Part shown: in pieces, positions 7,978 through 16,703 of the stretch
Layout of the letters: each line of letters opens with the position of its first letter
Numbering within the stretch: position 1 is the first letter of the stretch
From: Streptomyces sabulosicollis
GTDB taxonomy: Bacteria > Actinomycetota > Actinomycetes > Streptomycetales > Streptomycetaceae
Assembly (NCBI RefSeq): GCF_016103465.1
Contig: NZ_JAEEAP010000053.1
Coordinates: forward strand, 1 to 32,023
Direction of reading: 5' to 3'
Length of the DNA stretch: 32,023 bases
Position numbers and translations under genes: made by a program
The notes under the pieces: model-generated
The model's input: the letters and a program-made list of their open reading frames with translations, nothing else
Database searches by the model: none
What the model was told of the DNA's origin: nothing

Positions 7978-8223
7978 TCAGTAGTCGTAGTGGTGGTGGT
8001 GCCGGTGATGGTCCGGTTCCTCCACCACCGGGGGTGCCACCGCGCCCGGCTCGACGACGCGCCGGCGCTTGTAGACACTCACATACGCGCATGTGCCGAT
8101 GATGCCGACGGCCATCAGGATCAGGCCGACCAGGTGGACGTTGAAGCCGTTGGCGTTCCAGTCGGTGGCGAAGGTGAGAATCCCTCCCACCGCGATCATC
8201 AATATGCAACCGCCGAGGCCCAT
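7978..8223 (-). CDS. Small DUF6458-like membrane protein with His-rich tail
   Basis: This is an 81-residue protein starting at ATG 8223 with GGAGGC as ribosome binding site. Two hydrophobic helices (about 2-20, GLGGCILMIAVGGILTFA, and 29-48, VHLVGLILMAVGIIGTCAYV) are followed by KRRR and a cytoplasmic tail ending EEPDHHRHHHHYDY. The N-terminal pattern (MGxGGxIxxIAxGxIL) matches the actinobacterial DUF6458 type as I remember it. No activity is known. The tail could bind zinc or nickel, and the next gene upstream is a cation transporter, but whether this is functional is inference. Confidence 0.8.
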   Translation of the reverse strand: MGLGGCILMIAVGGILTFATDWNANGFNVHLVGLILMAVGIIGTCAYVSVYKRRRVVEPGAVAPPVVEEPDHHRHHHHYDY

Positions 8224-8298
8224 CAGTTCTGCCTCCGTACATGAGTTCGCTGTTGTGGGCTGGTCCTCACCGAGTACCCAGGCCCGCCGGGGCCAATC

Positions 8299-9441
8299 TC
8301 ACGCCCCGTCGTCCTCCCGCTCCACGGCCGCCACCGTCTCCGCCAGCGCCTGACGGTCCGCGCGCGCCCTCGCCCGGTCCCTGGCGGAGGCGTCGGTGAC
8401 GTCGAGGAAGATCAGGTCGGCATGCGGCCAGAGCTCCGCCATCGCCGCCTTGACGCGCACCAGGACCTCCTCGACCTCCTCGCTGTCGAGGCCGGGCAAC
8501 AGATCGACCCGGGCCGCCACCAGCGTCGAGTCGTTGCCCAGACGCATCGTCAGCAGCGTGGTCACGGTGTCGATCTCCGGCTGGGTCTCGAGGAACCGTC
8601 GGAGTTCCTGGCGCTGGACCGGGTCGATCGCCTCGCCGATGAGCCGCCCGCGCGACTCCCTGGCCAGCCGGTAGGCCACGTAGACCAGCAGCGCCCCGAT
8701 CAGGAAGGAGGCCGTGGCCTCGTAGACCACCTGGCCGGTGACCATGTGCAGCCACATGCCGAGCAGGGCGAACACCACGCCGAGACAGGCGGTGGAGTCC
8801 TCGGCCAGAACGGTGCGCAGCGTGGGGTCGTCACCCCTGCGCAGCTCGGTCACCATGCCGCGGCCCGCCTCCCGGGCGTGCCCGCGCACCTGGACCAGCG
8901 CCCGGACCAGCGAGGAGCCCTCGGCGATGAGCGCCACGCCCAGGACCGCGAGGCCCACCAGATACCCGCTGTGGTCCTCGGAGCTGCCCGCGCTCAGCGC
9001 CTCGGCGCCCTGGAAGAAGGAGAAGCAGCCGCCCATGACGAAGATGCCGACGGCGGCCAGCAGCGCCCAGAAGTAGCGCTCCTTGCCGTAGCCGAAGGGG
9101 TGCTGGTCGTCGGGGGCCCGCTTGCTGCGTTTGAGGGAGGCGAGCAGGAACACCTCGTTGAGGCTGTCCGCGACGGAGTGAGCGGCCTCCGAGAGCAGTG
9201 CGGGGGAGCCCGCGAAGATCCCGCCGACGGCCTTGGCCAGCGCGATGATGAGATTGGCGCCGAGCGCGACGAACACGGTGACGGCGGTGCGGGAGTCCTG
9301 GCCCTGCCCCGCGCCGGACCCGTCCGGCCCGTGGTCCGCGTCCGGCGCGTCCGGTGCGCGCGAGGTCTCCGCGGGGTCCGGCGTATGCGGCGTACGCGGT
9401 GTTCCGTGTCGGTCGGAGGGGTGCGTCGTGGAACGGCTCAT
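8299..9441 (-). CDS. Cation diffusion facilitator transporter, ZnT9-like clade
   Basis: The 380-residue protein has a disordered Pro/Asp/His N-terminus (1-50), about six membrane helices and a cytoplasmic C-terminal domain (about 280-355, RRFLETQPEIDTVTTLLTMR) of the CDF dimerisation type. Helix 2 carries the metal-site pair H88/D92 (AAHSVAD). Where classical zinc exporters have HxxxD in helix 5, this one has E214-D215 (LAEDSTACLG). That change, together with HPFGYGKERYFWALLAAVGIF, is typical of the SLC30A9/ZnT9-like branch. It probably exchanges a divalent metal for protons, but the metal is not certain. The DUF6458-like gene follows 75 bp later. Confidence 0.85.
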   Translation of the reverse strand: MSRSTTHPSDRHGTPRTPHTPDPAETSRAPDAPDADHGPDGSGAGQGQDSRTAVTVFVALGANLIIALAKAVGGIFAGSPALLSEAAHSVADSLNEVFLLASLKRSKRAPDDQHPFGYGKERYFWALLAAVGIFVMGGCFSFFQGAEALSAGSSEDHSGYLVGLAVLGVALIAEGSSLVRALVQVRGHAREAGRGMVTELRRGDDPTLRTVLAEDSTACLGVVFALLGMWLHMVTGQVVYEATASFLIGALLVYVAYRLARESRGRLIGEAIDPVQRQELRRFLETQPEIDTVTTLLTMRLGNDSTLVAARVDLLPGLDSEEVEEVLVRVKAAMAELWPHADLIFLDVTDASARDRARARADRQALAETVAAVEREDDGA

Positions 9442-9570
9442 CGGCGGGAAACTCCGTAGGGGGAAAGTCCGTGCCGTCCGTGTGGCCCTCTCCGCCGGGG
9501 CGGCCGGACGGCCTGTCCCCTTCGCGTGTGTCCCGATGTCGGGACCTCAATCGTGACACGCCCGCCGAGG

Positions 9571-9612
9571 GAGCGCGCCCCGCCGGAGCCATCCGGTGCA
9601 CGGGGCGCGCTC
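9571..9612 (-). terminator. Hairpin terminator downstream of the acidic membrane-protein gene
   Basis: GAGCGCGCCCCG (9571-9582) and CGGGGCGCGCTC (9601-9612) form a perfect 12-bp stem. The 18-nt loop contains a smaller CCGG/CCGG pairing. The structure sits just after the minus-strand stop at 9621 and before the CDF gene start, fitting a transcription terminator. Confidence 0.7.
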
Positions 9613-9620
9613 GGATCGGG

Positions 9621-10217
9621 TCAGCCGGCCGGGGCGCTCGGGGACGCGGGCACCTTCGGCAGGTCGCTGAAGACGTCGAGCCCCATGGCGGCGGCGATCA
9701 GCAGACCGATCACGCCCAGCGCCACCGCTCCCCAGGCCACCGCGGTCACCCAGGGTGCCCCGGCCGTGGCGGGCCGCCGCTGCCGTACCAGCACCAGACC
9801 GGCGATGACCACGGCGACCAGGGCGAACAGCCCGTTGACGAGGGCCGTGGTGTGCCACGGAGTGCCGTACACCGCGGAGATCTGATCGGCGGCCGACCCG
9901 GACTGGGCCTTGATCTGGCCGGTCAGCTGCTTGCGCTCCTGCAGCATGGTGCCGAGCCAGGTGCCGGAGAGCGAGGCGAGCCCGAGGCCCGCGGCGACGA
10001 CCGAGGCGGCGCCGGGGACGACGCTCGGTGTGGTGGCCGGGGGAGGGGCCGTGATGTCGTCGGCGGTGGACTCCTCGGCGGGGTCGGACGTCTCCTGCGG
10101 GTCCGCGGTTTCCTGCCGGTCCGAAACAGCGTTCGGGACACCCTCCGCCGTGGCTTCCTCGGCTTCTGCGGGCTGCGCTGCGGTGTCGGTCGGTTGGTCG
10201 GTCTTGGTGGTGTCCAT
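9621..10217 (-). CDS. Membrane protein with acidic disordered N-terminus
   Basis: The 198-residue protein begins at ATG 10217; no clear ribosome binding site is visible, so it may be leaderless. Residues 1-65 are Asp/Glu/Thr/Pro-rich and disordered. A hydrophobic stretch follows (about 66-90, VVPGAASVVAAGLGLASLSG), then a helix with an Arg/Lys-Gln pattern (LQERKQLTGQIKAQSGSAADQI), then two membrane helices (about 127-145 and 157-180). No catalytic motif is present and I recognise no family. It is divergent from the permease gene. Confidence 0.75.
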   Translation of the reverse strand: MDTTKTDQPTDTAAQPAEAEEATAEGVPNAVSDRQETADPQETSDPAEESTADDITAPPPATTPSVVPGAASVVAAGLGLASLSGTWLGTMLQERKQLTGQIKAQSGSAADQISAVYGTPWHTTALVNGLFALVAVVIAGLVLVRQRRPATAGAPWVTAVAWGAVALGVIGLLIAAAMGLDVFSDLPKVPASPSAPAG

Positions 10218-10373
10218 GTGCCGCAACCGTACGGACCGAAGATGAGAACCCACTGAGAAAGCGATGTCCTTCGGCCGGCGGCACCGGCCGGGTGGTGGCC
10301 GGCCGCGCCGCATACGCTGGCCGAAGGGTCCCACCGATGGACGGGCCCCATGGCCGTACGACGGGAGCACCCC

Positions 10374-12344
10374 GTGGTCTCCTCCACCCCTGGCGGCGCC
10401 GCCTCCGACGGCGGGGCGCGGCACCGGCTGCGCGCCTGGCTGCTGGAGGGTCTGACCGACATGGCCAAGCGCCAGCCCGGTCCGCACGCCGAACCGGAGG
10501 GCGCACACCGGGGCCGGCCGTGGTGGCGGGTGATGTGTCTGACCGGTCTGGACTACTTCTCCACCCTCGGCTACCAGCCCGGTATCGCCGCCCTGGCGGC
10601 CGGGCTGCTCTCCCCGGTCGCCACCGTGGTGCTGGTGGTGGTGACCCTGGTGGGCGCGCTGCCGGTGTACCGCAGAGTGGCGGAGGAGAGCCCGCACGGC
10701 CAGGGCTCGATCGCGATGCTGGAGCGGCTGCTGACCTTCTGGAAGGGCAAGCTGTTCGTCCTCACCCTGCTGGGCTTCGCGGCCACCGACTTCCTCATCA
10801 CCATCACCCTCTCCGCCGCCGACGCCACCGCCCACCTGGTGGAGAACCCGCACCTCACCCCGGCCCTGCACGGCCACGAGGTGGCCGTCACCCTGATCCT
10901 GGTGGGCATGCTCGGCGCGGTGTTCCTCAAGGGGTTCACCGAGGCCATCGGGATCGCGGTGGCGCTGGTCGCGACCTATCTGCTGCTCAACGCCGTCGTG
11001 GTGGCCGTCGGGCTGTGGCATGTGTGCACCGCGCCGCAGGTGATCCCCGACTGGTCCCACGCGCTGGTCGCCGAGCGCGGCAGTCCGCTGGTGATGGTCG
11101 GCGTGGCGCTGGTGATCTTCCCCAAGCTGGCCCTCGGACTGTCCGGCTTCGAGACCGGCGTGGCCGTCATGCCCCATATCGAGGGAAAACCGGGCGACAC
11201 CGAGGAGCGCCCCGCCGGACGTATCCAGGGCGCCAGGAAGCTGCTGACCACCGCTGCGGTGATCATGAGCATCTTCCTCATCACCTCCAGCTTCATCACG
11301 ACCCTGCTGATCCCGCAGCGGGAGTTCGAACCGGGCGGCCAGGCCAATGGGCGCGCCCTGGCCTATCTGGCCCATGAGTACCTGGGCTCGGCGTTCGGCA
11401 GCGTCTATGACGCCTCCACCATCGCCATCCTCTGGTTCGCCGGGGCCTCGGCCATGGCCGGACTGCTCAATCTGATGCCCCGCTATCTGCCGCGCTACGG
11501 CATGGCGCCCCACTGGGCGCGCGCGGTCCGCCCCATGGTGCTGGTCTTCATCGCCATCGCGTTCCTGGTGACCTGGCTCTTCAAGGCGGATGTGGACGCC
11601 CAGGGCGGCGCCTACGCCACCGGTGTGCTCGTGCTCATCACCTCGGCCGCCATCGCCGTCACCATCGCCGCGCGGCGCGCCCGGCAGCACGGCTGGACCA
11701 TCGGCTTCGGCGTCATTTCGCTGATCTTCCTGTACACCACCGCGGTCAACGTCATCGAGCGGCCCGACGGCGTCAAGATCGGCGGCTGCTTCATCGCGGG
11801 CATCCTGGCCGTATCGCTGCTGTCCCGGGTGGCCAGGGCGTTCGAGCTACGGGTCACCAGCGTGACCTTCGACCCCCTGGCCGAGCGGTTCGTCCGCGAC
11901 ACCGCCCACCGCAGGATCCGCCTCATCGCCAACAAACCGGAACGCCGCGACCTGGCCGAATACCGCGAGAAGCAGCATCAGATCCGCGCGGACAACGACA
12001 TCCCGGCCGAGGACGACATCATCTTCGTCGAGGTCACCGTGGCCGACCCGTCCGAGTTCGAGAGCGAGCTGCGGGTGTGCGGCGAGGTGGTACACGGCCG
12101 CTACCGCGTGCTGACCCTGCAGAGCGCCACCATCCCCAACGCGCTGGCCGCGCTGCTGCTGCGGGTGCGGGACACGACCGGACAGCGCCCGCACATCTAC
12201 TTCGAGTGGACGGAGGGCCATCCGCTGGCCCACTTCCTGCGCTTCTTCCTCTTCGGCCAGGGAGAGGTCGCCCCCGTCACCCGTGAGGTGCTCCGCGAGG
12301 CCGAGCCCGACCGCGGCCGCCGCCCCCACGTCCACGTCGGCTGA
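10374..12344 (+). CDS. APC-superfamily permease with cytoplasmic C-terminal domain
   Basis: I chose GTG 10374 because GGGAG (10363-10367) lies 6 nt upstream; an in-frame ATG at 10350 lacks one. The 656-residue product has roughly 12 membrane helices starting with [23 protein letters not shown], a helix-1 motif of the amino-acid/polyamine/organocation superfamily. About 160 residues of soluble domain follow from [17 protein letters not shown] onward. The size and tail resemble the KUP/KimA-like potassium branch as well as proteins annotated as amino-acid transporters, so the substrate is open. The C-terminal domain could regulate transport. The gene is divergent from 9621-10217 and convergent with the radical SAM gene. 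Confidence 0.8.
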   Translation: MVSSTPGGAASDGGARHRLRAWLLEGLTDMAKRQPGPHAEPEGAHRGRPWWRVMCLTGLDYFSTLGYQPGIAALAAGLLSPVATVVLVVVTLVGALPVYRRVAEESPHGQGSIAMLERLLTFWKGKLFVLTLLGFAATDFLITITLSAADATAHLVENPHLTPALHGHEVAVTLILVGMLGAVFLKGFTEAIGIAVALVATYLLLNAVVVAVGLWHVCTAPQVIPDWSHALVAERGSPLVMVGVALVIFPKLALGLSGFETGVAVMPHIEGKPGDTEERPAGRIQGARKLLTTAAVIMSIFLITSSFITTLLIPQREFEPGGQANGRALAYLAHEYLGSAFGSVYDASTIAILWFAGASAMAGLLNLMPRYLPRYGMAPHWARAVRPMVLVFIAIAFLVTWLFKADVDAQGGAYATGVLVLITSAAIAVTIAARRARQHGWTIGFGVISLIFLYTTAVNVIERPDGVKIGGCFIAGILAVSLLSRVARAFELRVTSVTFDPLAERFVRDTAHRRIRLIANKPERRDLAEYREKQHQIRADNDIPAEDDIIFVEVTVADPSEFESELRVCGEVVHGRYRVLTLQSATIPNALAALLLRVRDTTGQRPHIYFEWTEGHPLAHFLRFFLFGQGEVAPVTREVLREAEPDRGRRPHVHVG

Positions 12345-12396
12345 AGGGGTCCCGTCGGGTGAACGGGTCCCGTCGAGCCGGGAGGGGCGGCCGCCG

Positions 12397-12517
12397 CGTC
12401 AGGGCGCGTCGGCGTCAGGGTGCCGTCGGTGTCGGTCAGGGCGCCACCGGTGCCAGGGCGCCGGTCAGGGTGCCACCGTTGTCAGGGTGCCGTCGGTGTC
12501 GGTCAGGGCGCCACCGG
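12397..12517. repeat. GTCAGGG(C/T)GCC repeat array with a 37-bp perfect duplication
   Basis: About six copies of GTCAGGG(C/T)GC lie between the permease stop and the radical SAM stop. Within the array a 37-bp sequence at 12414-12450 recurs perfectly at 12481-12517, a 67-bp period. The second copy includes the stop codon (12503-12505) and last codons of the radical SAM gene, so the array looks like a local tandem duplication of that gene's 3' end. Confidence 0.75.
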
Positions 12518-13852
12518 CTCCGGGTCCGGGTCCACCGCGGGCAGGCTGTCCATGAACGAGCTCACCGAGAACACCGCCCGCCCCGGCCCCGGCGGGCCGT
12601 ATCCGGGCGGCGAGGACAGTCCGAAGTCCTCCAGCGTCGCCCGGTAGGTCTCCAGCAGCCGGATGTGGTACTCCAGCGGGGCGCCCTGCGGATTCTCCTT
12701 GCCCAGCGGCGTCGTCGGCTCGGGGCACCAGGTGGTGAACCGGGGCACGATCCCGTGCGACATGAAGAACCGCAGCCCCTCGGCGGTGGAGTCGATCGCC
12801 TCGGCCACGGATGCGAATCCGAACGGCTGGGCCATCTCCACACCCGCCACGAAGTTCGGGATCACATTGCGGGCGCCGAACACCTCGGCCGAGTCCAGGA
12901 TCCGGCGGTGCCACTCGTCCCGGCCGATGTAGCGCTCCTTGCCCGGACAGTACAGCTCGAACAGCCGCCGGTCCCACACCTCGAAGTTGGGGTGGTAGAT
13001 CCGCACCCCGTAGTCGTGGAACCGCTGGACATCGGCCTTGGGCAGCGCCTGCGCCACCACCTTGCCGATCCACCGGCCCGGGAAGCGCTCCTCGATGGCC
13101 TTCGCGTACTGGCCGTAGAAGTCGGCCTCGTCCCGGCCGCCCACATGCGAGGTGATGGCGCCGCCGGTGAGGGTGTACGCCTGCGAGGCGCGGGCGGTGT
13201 CATGGCGGTCGATGATCTCCAGCGCCTCCAGCACCTCCTCGACCGGCTTCACCCCGGTGTACGGGCGGCCCGCCGCCTTGTGCTGACGCCAGTTGTGGTT
13301 GATGTCGCAGTACTGGCACTCCTCCTTGGCGCCGAAGTACTGGCACACCCGGAAGACCGTCAGATAGACCAGATAGCCCCACTGGATGGTCGGCGCGACC
13401 TCCATCACCGACTTGCCGTTCGACAGGGTGTGGCGGTAGTAGTCCGGCATCGGCGGCAGCCCCACGTCGGCGATGCGCTCACCGTCCAGATACAGCCCCA
13501 GCGCGCCGTCCTCCCCGGCCCGGACCACATACGGTGAGGCGGGGTTGACGCGGACCGACACCACGGTGCGGCGCAGCTCGTACGGCCCGCCGGTGAGCAC
13601 GATCTCCTCGGGCGGCCGGTTGAGGGCCGCGGCGCCCAGCTCCGGCAGGGTGCGGTGGTCGAACGAGAAGATGAAGTACGACTTCGGCTTGACGTCGCCG
13701 TCCTCGTTGCCGCTGAGCGCGGACTCGTCGAAGGCCATGCCGCCGCGCAGCAGGTCCTCCTTGAGCACGGCCTCCCCGGGCACCTGGGGGAAACGCCCCA
13801 TCAGCCCCTCGACCAGCGCGGTTCGTCTCTGGCTCGCCATCTGCTGCACCAT
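12503..13852 (-). CDS. Radical-SAM-like protein with CX8CX2C motif
   Basis: I chose ATG 13852 (449 residues), with GGAG eight bases upstream; ATG 13840 and an upstream ATG 13915 are alternatives. After an N-terminal domain (FIFSFDHRTLPELGAAA, LTGGPYELRRTVVSVRVNP) comes the probable iron-sulfur motif C170-x8-C179-x2-C182 (CQYFGAKEECQYCDINHNW). LTGGAITSH, GRWIGKVVAQALPKAD, GVRIYHPNFEVWD and RNVIPNFVAGVEM follow; they resemble the successive strands of a radical SAM barrel with its glycine-rich SAM site. Canonical spacing is CX3CX2C, so this is a non-standard member. Other conserved-looking cysteines are in ELYCPGKERYIG and TTWCPEP. The reaction is unknown. It is divergent from the NAD kinase gene. 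Confidence 0.75.
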   Translation of the reverse strand: MVQQMASQRRTALVEGLMGRFPQVPGEAVLKEDLLRGGMAFDESALSGNEDGDVKPKSYFIFSFDHRTLPELGAAALNRPPEEIVLTGGPYELRRTVVSVRVNPASPYVVRAGEDGALGLYLDGERIADVGLPPMPDYYRHTLSNGKSVMEVAPTIQWGYLVYLTVFRVCQYFGAKEECQYCDINHNWRQHKAAGRPYTGVKPVEEVLEALEIIDRHDTARASQAYTLTGGAITSHVGGRDEADFYGQYAKAIEERFPGRWIGKVVAQALPKADVQRFHDYGVRIYHPNFEVWDRRLFELYCPGKERYIGRDEWHRRILDSAEVFGARNVIPNFVAGVEMAQPFGFASVAEAIDSTAEGLRFFMSHGIVPRFTTWCPEPTTPLGKENPQGAPLEYHIRLLETYRATLEDFGLSSPPGYGPPGPGRAVFSVSSFMDSLPAVDPDPEPVAP

Positions 13853-13994
13853 CCCCCTGGCTCCGTACGGATGCGGTGTGGTTCCCACGCAGGTCTCTGT
13901 GCCGCTGAACACCATAGATCAGGACGGATGTTCGGCTCCAGAGCGCCCGCCCCGGTGGGCGGTTCGGGGCCGGCCGATCTACCGTGGAAGGGCC

Positions 13995-15059
13995 ATGGCT
14001 GTCAATCGGCTCGGCATGGTCGTCCACCAGGCCCGCCCCACCGCCGTCGCGGCGGCCCACACCGCCCGCGCATGGGCCGCCGCGCACGGCATCTCCTGCT
14101 TCGAACTGGACGTCTGGCGCGGTGACCAGCCCCGGCGCAGTGCCCAGGAGGAGTCCGCGGCGGCCGGCCACCCCGATCTGATCGTCACCTTCGGCGGCGA
14201 CGGCACCTTCCTGCGCGGGGCCCGGCTCGCCGCCAGGAACGGGGCCGCGGCGCTGGGGGTGAACGTGGGGCGGATCGGCTTCCTCACCGAGATCAGCGTC
14301 GACCAGGTGGAGGACGCGCTGAACGCCGTCCACGAGGGCCGGGCCACCATCGAGGAGCGCATGCTGCTCACCCTGCGGGCGTCCCGGCCGCTGGAGATGC
14401 CCGAGGGCATGGAGGCGCTGCTGCGGTACGGGCGGGGCCCCGTACCACCCCCGCCGAAGGTACGCCCCGGGGGCGGCCCGGAGGAGGCCGGCTGGGGCAT
14501 TCCGCTGGACGTCAACGCGGTCAACGACGTGGTCTTCGAAAAGCTCGCCCGCGACCGCCAGGCCGGACTTGGCGTGTATGTGTCCGCGCAGCTGCTCGCC
14601 TCGTACTCGGCCGACGCGATCATCGTGGCCACCCCGACCGGCTCCACCGCCTACAGCTTCGCCGCCGGGGGACCGGTGGTCTCCCCGTACCTGGACGCGG
14701 TGGTCTTCACCCCGGTCGCCCCGCACATCGCCTTCGACCGCACCGTGGTGGCCGCGGTGGACGAGCCCGTCGCCGTGCGGGTCCTGCCGACCTCGGGGCG
14801 GGTGGCGGTCAGCCTCGACGGGCAGCTGCGCGGGGTGCTGAACCCGGGCGACTGGGTGGCGGCCTACCGGGCACCGGTCCGGCTGCGGCTGGTACGGCTC
14901 GCGCCGACGCAGTTCTACCACCGGCTGCGGGACCGCTTCCGGCTGGCCGACTCGCCCGCCGCCGACGCGGCCCCGCCGTTCTACCGCCCCCGCGCCCCGG
15001 TCCCGCCGGACCTGGCGCATCTGCGGCTGCCCCCGGTGCCCGACGAGCCACCGGAGTAG
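13995..15059 (+). CDS. nadK: NAD kinase (ATP-NAD kinase family)
   Basis: The 354-residue protein phosphorylates NAD to NADP. It carries the GGDGT motif at residues 67-71 (VTFGGDGTFLRGAR), the ND variant of the NE/D motif (VNDVVFEK) and ATPTGSTAYSFAAGGP. It is longer than typical bacterial enzymes (about 300), because of a Pro/Gly-rich insertion after RASRPLEMPEGMEALLRYG (the PVPPPPKVRPGGG segment) and a Pro-rich C-terminal tail. Streptomyces carry more than one NAD kinase, so this is probably a paralogue. A TACCGT -10-like hexamer at 13980-13985 would give a very short leader. It precedes the molybdenum hydroxylase genes by about 58 bp. Confidence 0.88.
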   Translation: MAVNRLGMVVHQARPTAVAAAHTARAWAAAHGISCFELDVWRGDQPRRSAQEESAAAGHPDLIVTFGGDGTFLRGARLAARNGAAALGVNVGRIGFLTEISVDQVEDALNAVHEGRATIEERMLLTLRASRPLEMPEGMEALLRYGRGPVPPPPKVRPGGGPEEAGWGIPLDVNAVNDVVFEKLARDRQAGLGVYVSAQLLASYSADAIIVATPTGSTAYSFAAGGPVVSPYLDAVVFTPVAPHIAFDRTVVAAVDEPVAVRVLPTSGRVAVSLDGQLRGVLNPGDWVAAYRAPVRLRLVRLAPTQFYHRLRDRFRLADSPAADAAPPFYRPRAPVPPDLAHLRLPPVPDEPPE

Positions 15060-15117
15060 GCCGGGGCGGCCGGCGCCGAAGATGCGCGGCGCACCCCCCG
15101 GTGCCAGGCTGTGGGAT

Positions 15118-15708
15118 GTGACAGCTCACGCGTTTCACAGCGACTTCGCGCTGCGTGTCAACGGTGCCGACCGCCCCCTCACCCTCGACCACCGGGTGAC
15201 CCTGCTGGACGCCCTCCGTGAACACCTGGCGCTGACCGGGGCCAAGAAGGGCTGCGACCACGGTCAGTGCGGGGCCTGCACCGTCCTGATCGACGGGGAG
15301 CGCGTCAACAGCTGCCTGGTGTTCGCCGTGGCCGCCCAGGGCCGTGACATCACCACCATCGAGGGCGTCGCCGGGCTCGCCGCGCCGGAGGAACTCCACC
15401 CGCTGCAGCGGGCGTTCCTGGACCACGACGGCTTCCAGTGCGGCTACTGCACACCCGGCCAGATCTGTTCCGCGATCGGCGCGCTCACCGAGGCCGCGCG
15501 CGGCTGGCCCAGCCATGCCACCGCCGACCTGGCGGCCGGGGTCGGCGCGCCGGGTGAGCTGGACGCCGACGAGATCCGGGAGCGGATGAGCGGCAACCTG
15601 TGCCGCTGCGGGGCCTACCCCGGCATCGTGGCCGCCATCCGCGAGGTCGCCGGGGCCGACGGCGGCGGGGCGCCCGCCCGCGCCGGCGCGGCGGGAGGGG
15701 CGCGATGA
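15118..15708 (+). CDS. Molybdenum hydroxylase, [2Fe-2S] subunit (PaoA/YagT-like)
   Basis: This is the small electron-transfer subunit of a xanthine-oxidase-family enzyme. I chose GTG 15118 (196 residues); ATG 15082 would add 12 residues unlike the family. Ligands for the plant-ferredoxin-type cluster are C46, C51, C54 and C66 ([16 protein letters not shown]...NSC). The second cluster has C108, C111, C162 and C164 ([11 protein letters not shown] and [10 protein letters not shown]). It has no Tat signal, unlike E. coli PaoA, so the complex is probably cytoplasmic. The stop overlaps the next start (ATGA). Confidence 0.9.
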   Translation: MTAHAFHSDFALRVNGADRPLTLDHRVTLLDALREHLALTGAKKGCDHGQCGACTVLIDGERVNSCLVFAVAAQGRDITTIEGVAGLAAPEELHPLQRAFLDHDGFQCGYCTPGQICSAIGALTEAARGWPSHATADLAAGVGAPGELDADEIRERMSGNLCRCGAYPGIVAAIREVAGADGGGAPARAGAAGGAR

Positions 15709-16703
15709 AGCCCTTCGCCTACGAGCGCGCCACCGACCCCGGGGCCGCCGCCACGCTCGTGGCCGACTCCACCGAGGCGGTCTACCTGGCCGGGGGCACC
15801 AACCTGGTGGACCTGATGAAACTCGGGGTGACCGAGCCCACCCTGCTCGTCGACATCACCCGGCTCCCGTACGACACCATCGAGCATCGCCCGGACGGCG
15901 GTGTGCTCATCGGCGCGCTGGTCCCGGGCAGCCGCCTCGCCGGGGACCTGGGCGTCCGCGAGCGGTTCCCGGCGCTGGCCGAAGCGCTGCTGTCCGGCGC
16001 CTCCGGGCAGCTGAGGACGGTGGCCACCACCGGGGGCAATCTGCTCCAGCGCACCCGCTGTGTGTACTTCCAGGACGTGACCAAACCCTGTAACAAGCGG
16101 CGGCCGGAGACCGGCTGTTCGGCCGTCCAGGGCCTCCACCGCGACCTGGCCGTGCTCGGCACCTCCGACTTCTGCCTGGCCGGCCACCCCTCGGACATGG
16201 CGGTGGCGATGGCCGCGCTCGACGCGGTCGTCCACCTGCGACGGGTGAACGGCAGCCCCCGCGCCGTGCCGCTGAACGACTTCTATCTGCTGCCCGGTGA
16301 CACCCCGCACCGCGAGACCGTGCTGCAGCCCGGTGACCTGATCACCGGTGTCGAGCTGCCACCGCCCCCCGAGGGCGCCGCGATGTCCTACCGCAAGGTC
16401 CGCGACCGCTGGTCCTACGCCTTCGCCCTGGTGTCGGTGGCCGCCGTGGTGGCCACCGATGCCGACGGCACCCTGCGGGAGATCCGGCTGGGGCTCGGCG
16501 GGGTGGGCACCCGCCCCTGGCGGGCCCGCGAGACCGAGCGGCTGCTGACCGGGCGGGAGCCGACCGAGGAGCGCCTGCGGGAGGCGGCCCGCGCCGAGTT
16601 CGCCTCGGCGCGCCCGCTGCCGCAGAACGCGTTCAAGATCGACCTCGCCGTGGACGTCATCACCGCGGCCGTGCGCGACCTCGTGGGAAGGCAGCGGCGA
16701 TGA
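15705..16703 (+). CDS. Molybdenum hydroxylase, FAD subunit with extra Fe-S cysteines (PaoB/YagS-like)
   Basis: The 332-residue protein starts at ATG 15705 with GGGAGGGG as ribosome binding site. FAD-binding motifs are LAGGTNLVDLMK (about 28-39) and TTGGNLLQRTRC (about 108-119). Four cysteines, C119, C129, C138 and C157 (RTRCVYFQDVTKPCNKR, TGCSAVQG, SDFCLAGHPSD), match the insertion that in E. coli PaoB binds a [4Fe-4S] cluster. This places the enzyme with PaoABC-type aldehyde oxidases rather than classical xanthine dehydrogenases. It overlaps both neighbours by ATGA. Confidence 0.9.
   Translation: MKPFAYERATDPGAAATLVADSTEAVYLAGGTNLVDLMKLGVTEPTLLVDITRLPYDTIEHRPDGGVLIGALVPGSRLAGDLGVRERFPALAEALLSGASGQLRTVATTGGNLLQRTRCVYFQDVTKPCNKRRPETGCSAVQGLHRDLAVLGTSDFCLAGHPSDMAVAMAALDAVVHLRRVNGSPRAVPLNDFYLLPGDTPHRETVLQPGDLITGVELPPPPEGAAMSYRKVRDRWSYAFALVSVAAVVATDADGTLREIRLGLGGVGTRPWRARETERLLTGREPTEERLREAARAEFASARPLPQNAFKIDLAVDVITAAVRDLVGRQRR

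Noticed and set aside
9621-11690. 689-residue minus-strand frame extending the membrane protein upstream
   Set aside because: Residues before ATG 10217 lie antisense to the APC permease and are low complexity; only 9621-10217 looks like protein.
12397-12517. Repeats considered as a CRISPR array
   Set aside because: Units are irregular, partly overlap a coding end, lack unique equal-length spacers, and no cas genes are near.
14809-15516. 235-residue minus-strand frame across the NAD kinase / Fe-S subunit junction
   Set aside because: Antisense to both genes and without recognisable motifs.
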